From positions 703,892 to 767,891 of the forward strand of contig NZ_QPKJ02000006.1 of the NCBI RefSeq assembly GCF_003344625.1: DNA of 64,000 bases. The letters are read 5' to 3'. Source of the stretch: Solirubrobacter deserti (GTDB taxonomy: Bacteria > Actinomycetota > Thermoleophilia > Solirubrobacterales > Solirubrobacteraceae). Positions 63,299-64,000 of this stretch are shown piece by piece. The notes under the pieces are model-generated. The model did not search any database, was not told the origin of the DNA, and worked only from the letters and a program-made list of their open reading frames with translations. The position numbers and the translations under genes were made by a program. How positions within the stretch are numbered: the stretch's first letter is position 1; the number at the start of each line of letters is the position of its first letter.

Positions 63299-63928
63299 GT
63301 GCTGCTGCGCAGGACCCGGCCTGACCCGGAGCTGCTGTCCCTGTTCGAGGAATCGGGCCGGAACGTCCAGCGTTCGACCATGCTCCTGCGCGACCTGCTG
63401 TCGGACTATCCCGAGCGGTCCACGCTCGCGCGCGACATCCTGCTGTGTGAGCAAGAGGGCGACCGGATCGTCCACGACATCCACCACCGCCTCGCCAAGC
63501 GCGGGTCGCGCCGCGCGCACCTGGACTCGGTCGACGTGCACGCGCTCGCCGGCGCGCTGGACGACATCGTCGACTTCGCCGAGGAAGCCGCCGACCAGCT
63601 CGCGCTCTACGGCGTCGAGGCGCCGATGGAGCAGGCCGAGGCGATGGCGGCCGTCCTGGTCAAGTGCGCCGACCAGGTCGCCCACTCGCTGCGCGGGCTG
63701 CGCAACGGGCTCGACGTCGGCGCGCAGCTCGTGGAGATCCACCGGCTCGAGAACGAGGGCGACAAGCTCCAGCGTGCCGCCCTCGCCGACCTCTTCGTCG
63801 CCGGCATCGACCCGATGATCGTCATCCGCTGGAAGGACATCTTCGACACGATCGAGAGCGCCATCGACGCGTGCGAGACCGTGGCGAACGTCCTCGAGGG
63901 AATGACGCTCAAGCGGGCGATGGCCTAG
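63299..63928 (+). CDS. DUF47/PhoU-like phosphate transport regulator
   Basis: A 209-residue all-helical protein of the DUF47 (PhoU-related, YkaA/Pit-accessory) family, starting at GTG 63299-63301. Typical segments are STMLLRDLLSDYPERSTLARD, ILLCEQEGDRIVHDIHHRLAK, LDDIVDFAEEAADQLALYGV, EIHRLENEGDKLQRAALADL and IVIRWKDIFDTIESAIDACE. The repeated ExExDR/ENEGD acids bind metals. Family members usually pair with PitA-type low-affinity phosphate permeases, which may lie just beyond the window. Strong Pho-type repeats are upstream. Confidence 0.92.
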   Translation: MLLRRTRPDPELLSLFEESGRNVQRSTMLLRDLLSDYPERSTLARDILLCEQEGDRIVHDIHHRLAKRGSRRAHLDSVDVHALAGALDDIVDFAEEAADQLALYGVEAPMEQAEAMAAVLVKCADQVAHSLRGLRNGLDVGAQLVEIHRLENEGDKLQRAALADLFVAGIDPMIVIRWKDIFDTIESAIDACETVANVLEGMTLKRAMA

Positions 63929-64000
63929 CTCTCCTGCCTTCAGAGGTTGTGAACGTCTGAGAAGACGTCCGGGCCCGTCCTGAGGCTCTGCGGTTCCGCC

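Noticed and set aside
63949..63959. GTGAACGTCTG near the right edge as another Pho box
   Set aside because: Only one unit; the neighbouring 11-bp windows do not begin with GT.

Overview
The window looks like chromosomal DNA of a very GC-rich actinobacterium. Very high GC, many GTG/TTG starts, ATGA and GTGA stop-start overlaps, probable leaderless promoters and the gene families present all suggest class Thermoleophilia, order Solirubrobacterales (Solirubrobacter/Conexibacter-like). That placement is inferred from style, not from a marker gene. I found no rRNA, tRNA, CRISPR array, insertion sequence or prophage.

Layout. 1-3.5 kb (minus): argS, two small downstream genes, a frameshifted RTX-like secreted protein and rlmH. 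3.5-7.6 kb: DUF3467 protein, M48 membrane protease, phosphoesterase, Thr/Pro-rich lipoprotein and a PknB-type kinase. 7.6-12.2 kb (minus): tgt-methyltransferase-epimerase operon, hsp20, marR, a membrane protein. 12.2-21 kb (minus): glycolytic run gapA-pgk-tpiA-gpmI, plus uvrC-rapZ. In most actinobacteria these form one block with yvcK-whiA in the middle; here a tetR/oxidoreductase pair with a clear operator occupies that place. 21-31 kb: secreted glycosidase-like protein, threonine aldolase, VOC dioxygenase, large LuxR regulator, two related Cys/His-rich membrane-associated proteins and an M14 carboxypeptidase. 31-35 kb (minus): two TadE-like pseudopilins, an Ala/Pro-rich protein and a TadG-M15-transglycosylase fusion.

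35-42 kb (minus) is a phosphate-starvation locus: pstSCAB-phoU, a PhoB-type regulator, an orphan PhoB-type DNA-binding domain without receiver, and an HD alarmone-hydrolase-like protein. 42-63 kb holds a second Pst-type locus. On the plus strand are pstS2-C2-A2-B2, a lipoprotein and two zinc-ribbon proteins. Divergent on the minus strand are two secreted propeller-like proteins, a 607-aa PstS-like protein, an FtsH-type protease, two more large exported proteins (one of 1523 aa) and a small secreted protein, mostly with overlapping stop-start codons. A DUF47/PhoU-like gene closes the window.

The most useful signal is a series of 11-bp direct repeats starting GT (GTGAA, GTTAT, GTTAC and similar), the spacing of PhoB/PhoP boxes. 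They lie before pstS, before the orphan DNA-binding gene, before the PstS-like/FtsH/propeller operon and before the DUF47 gene, with weaker versions at the PhoB-type gene and at the divergent pstS2 promoter. I infer one phosphate-responsive regulon that ties ordinary phosphate import to an undescribed surface-protein/FtsH cluster.
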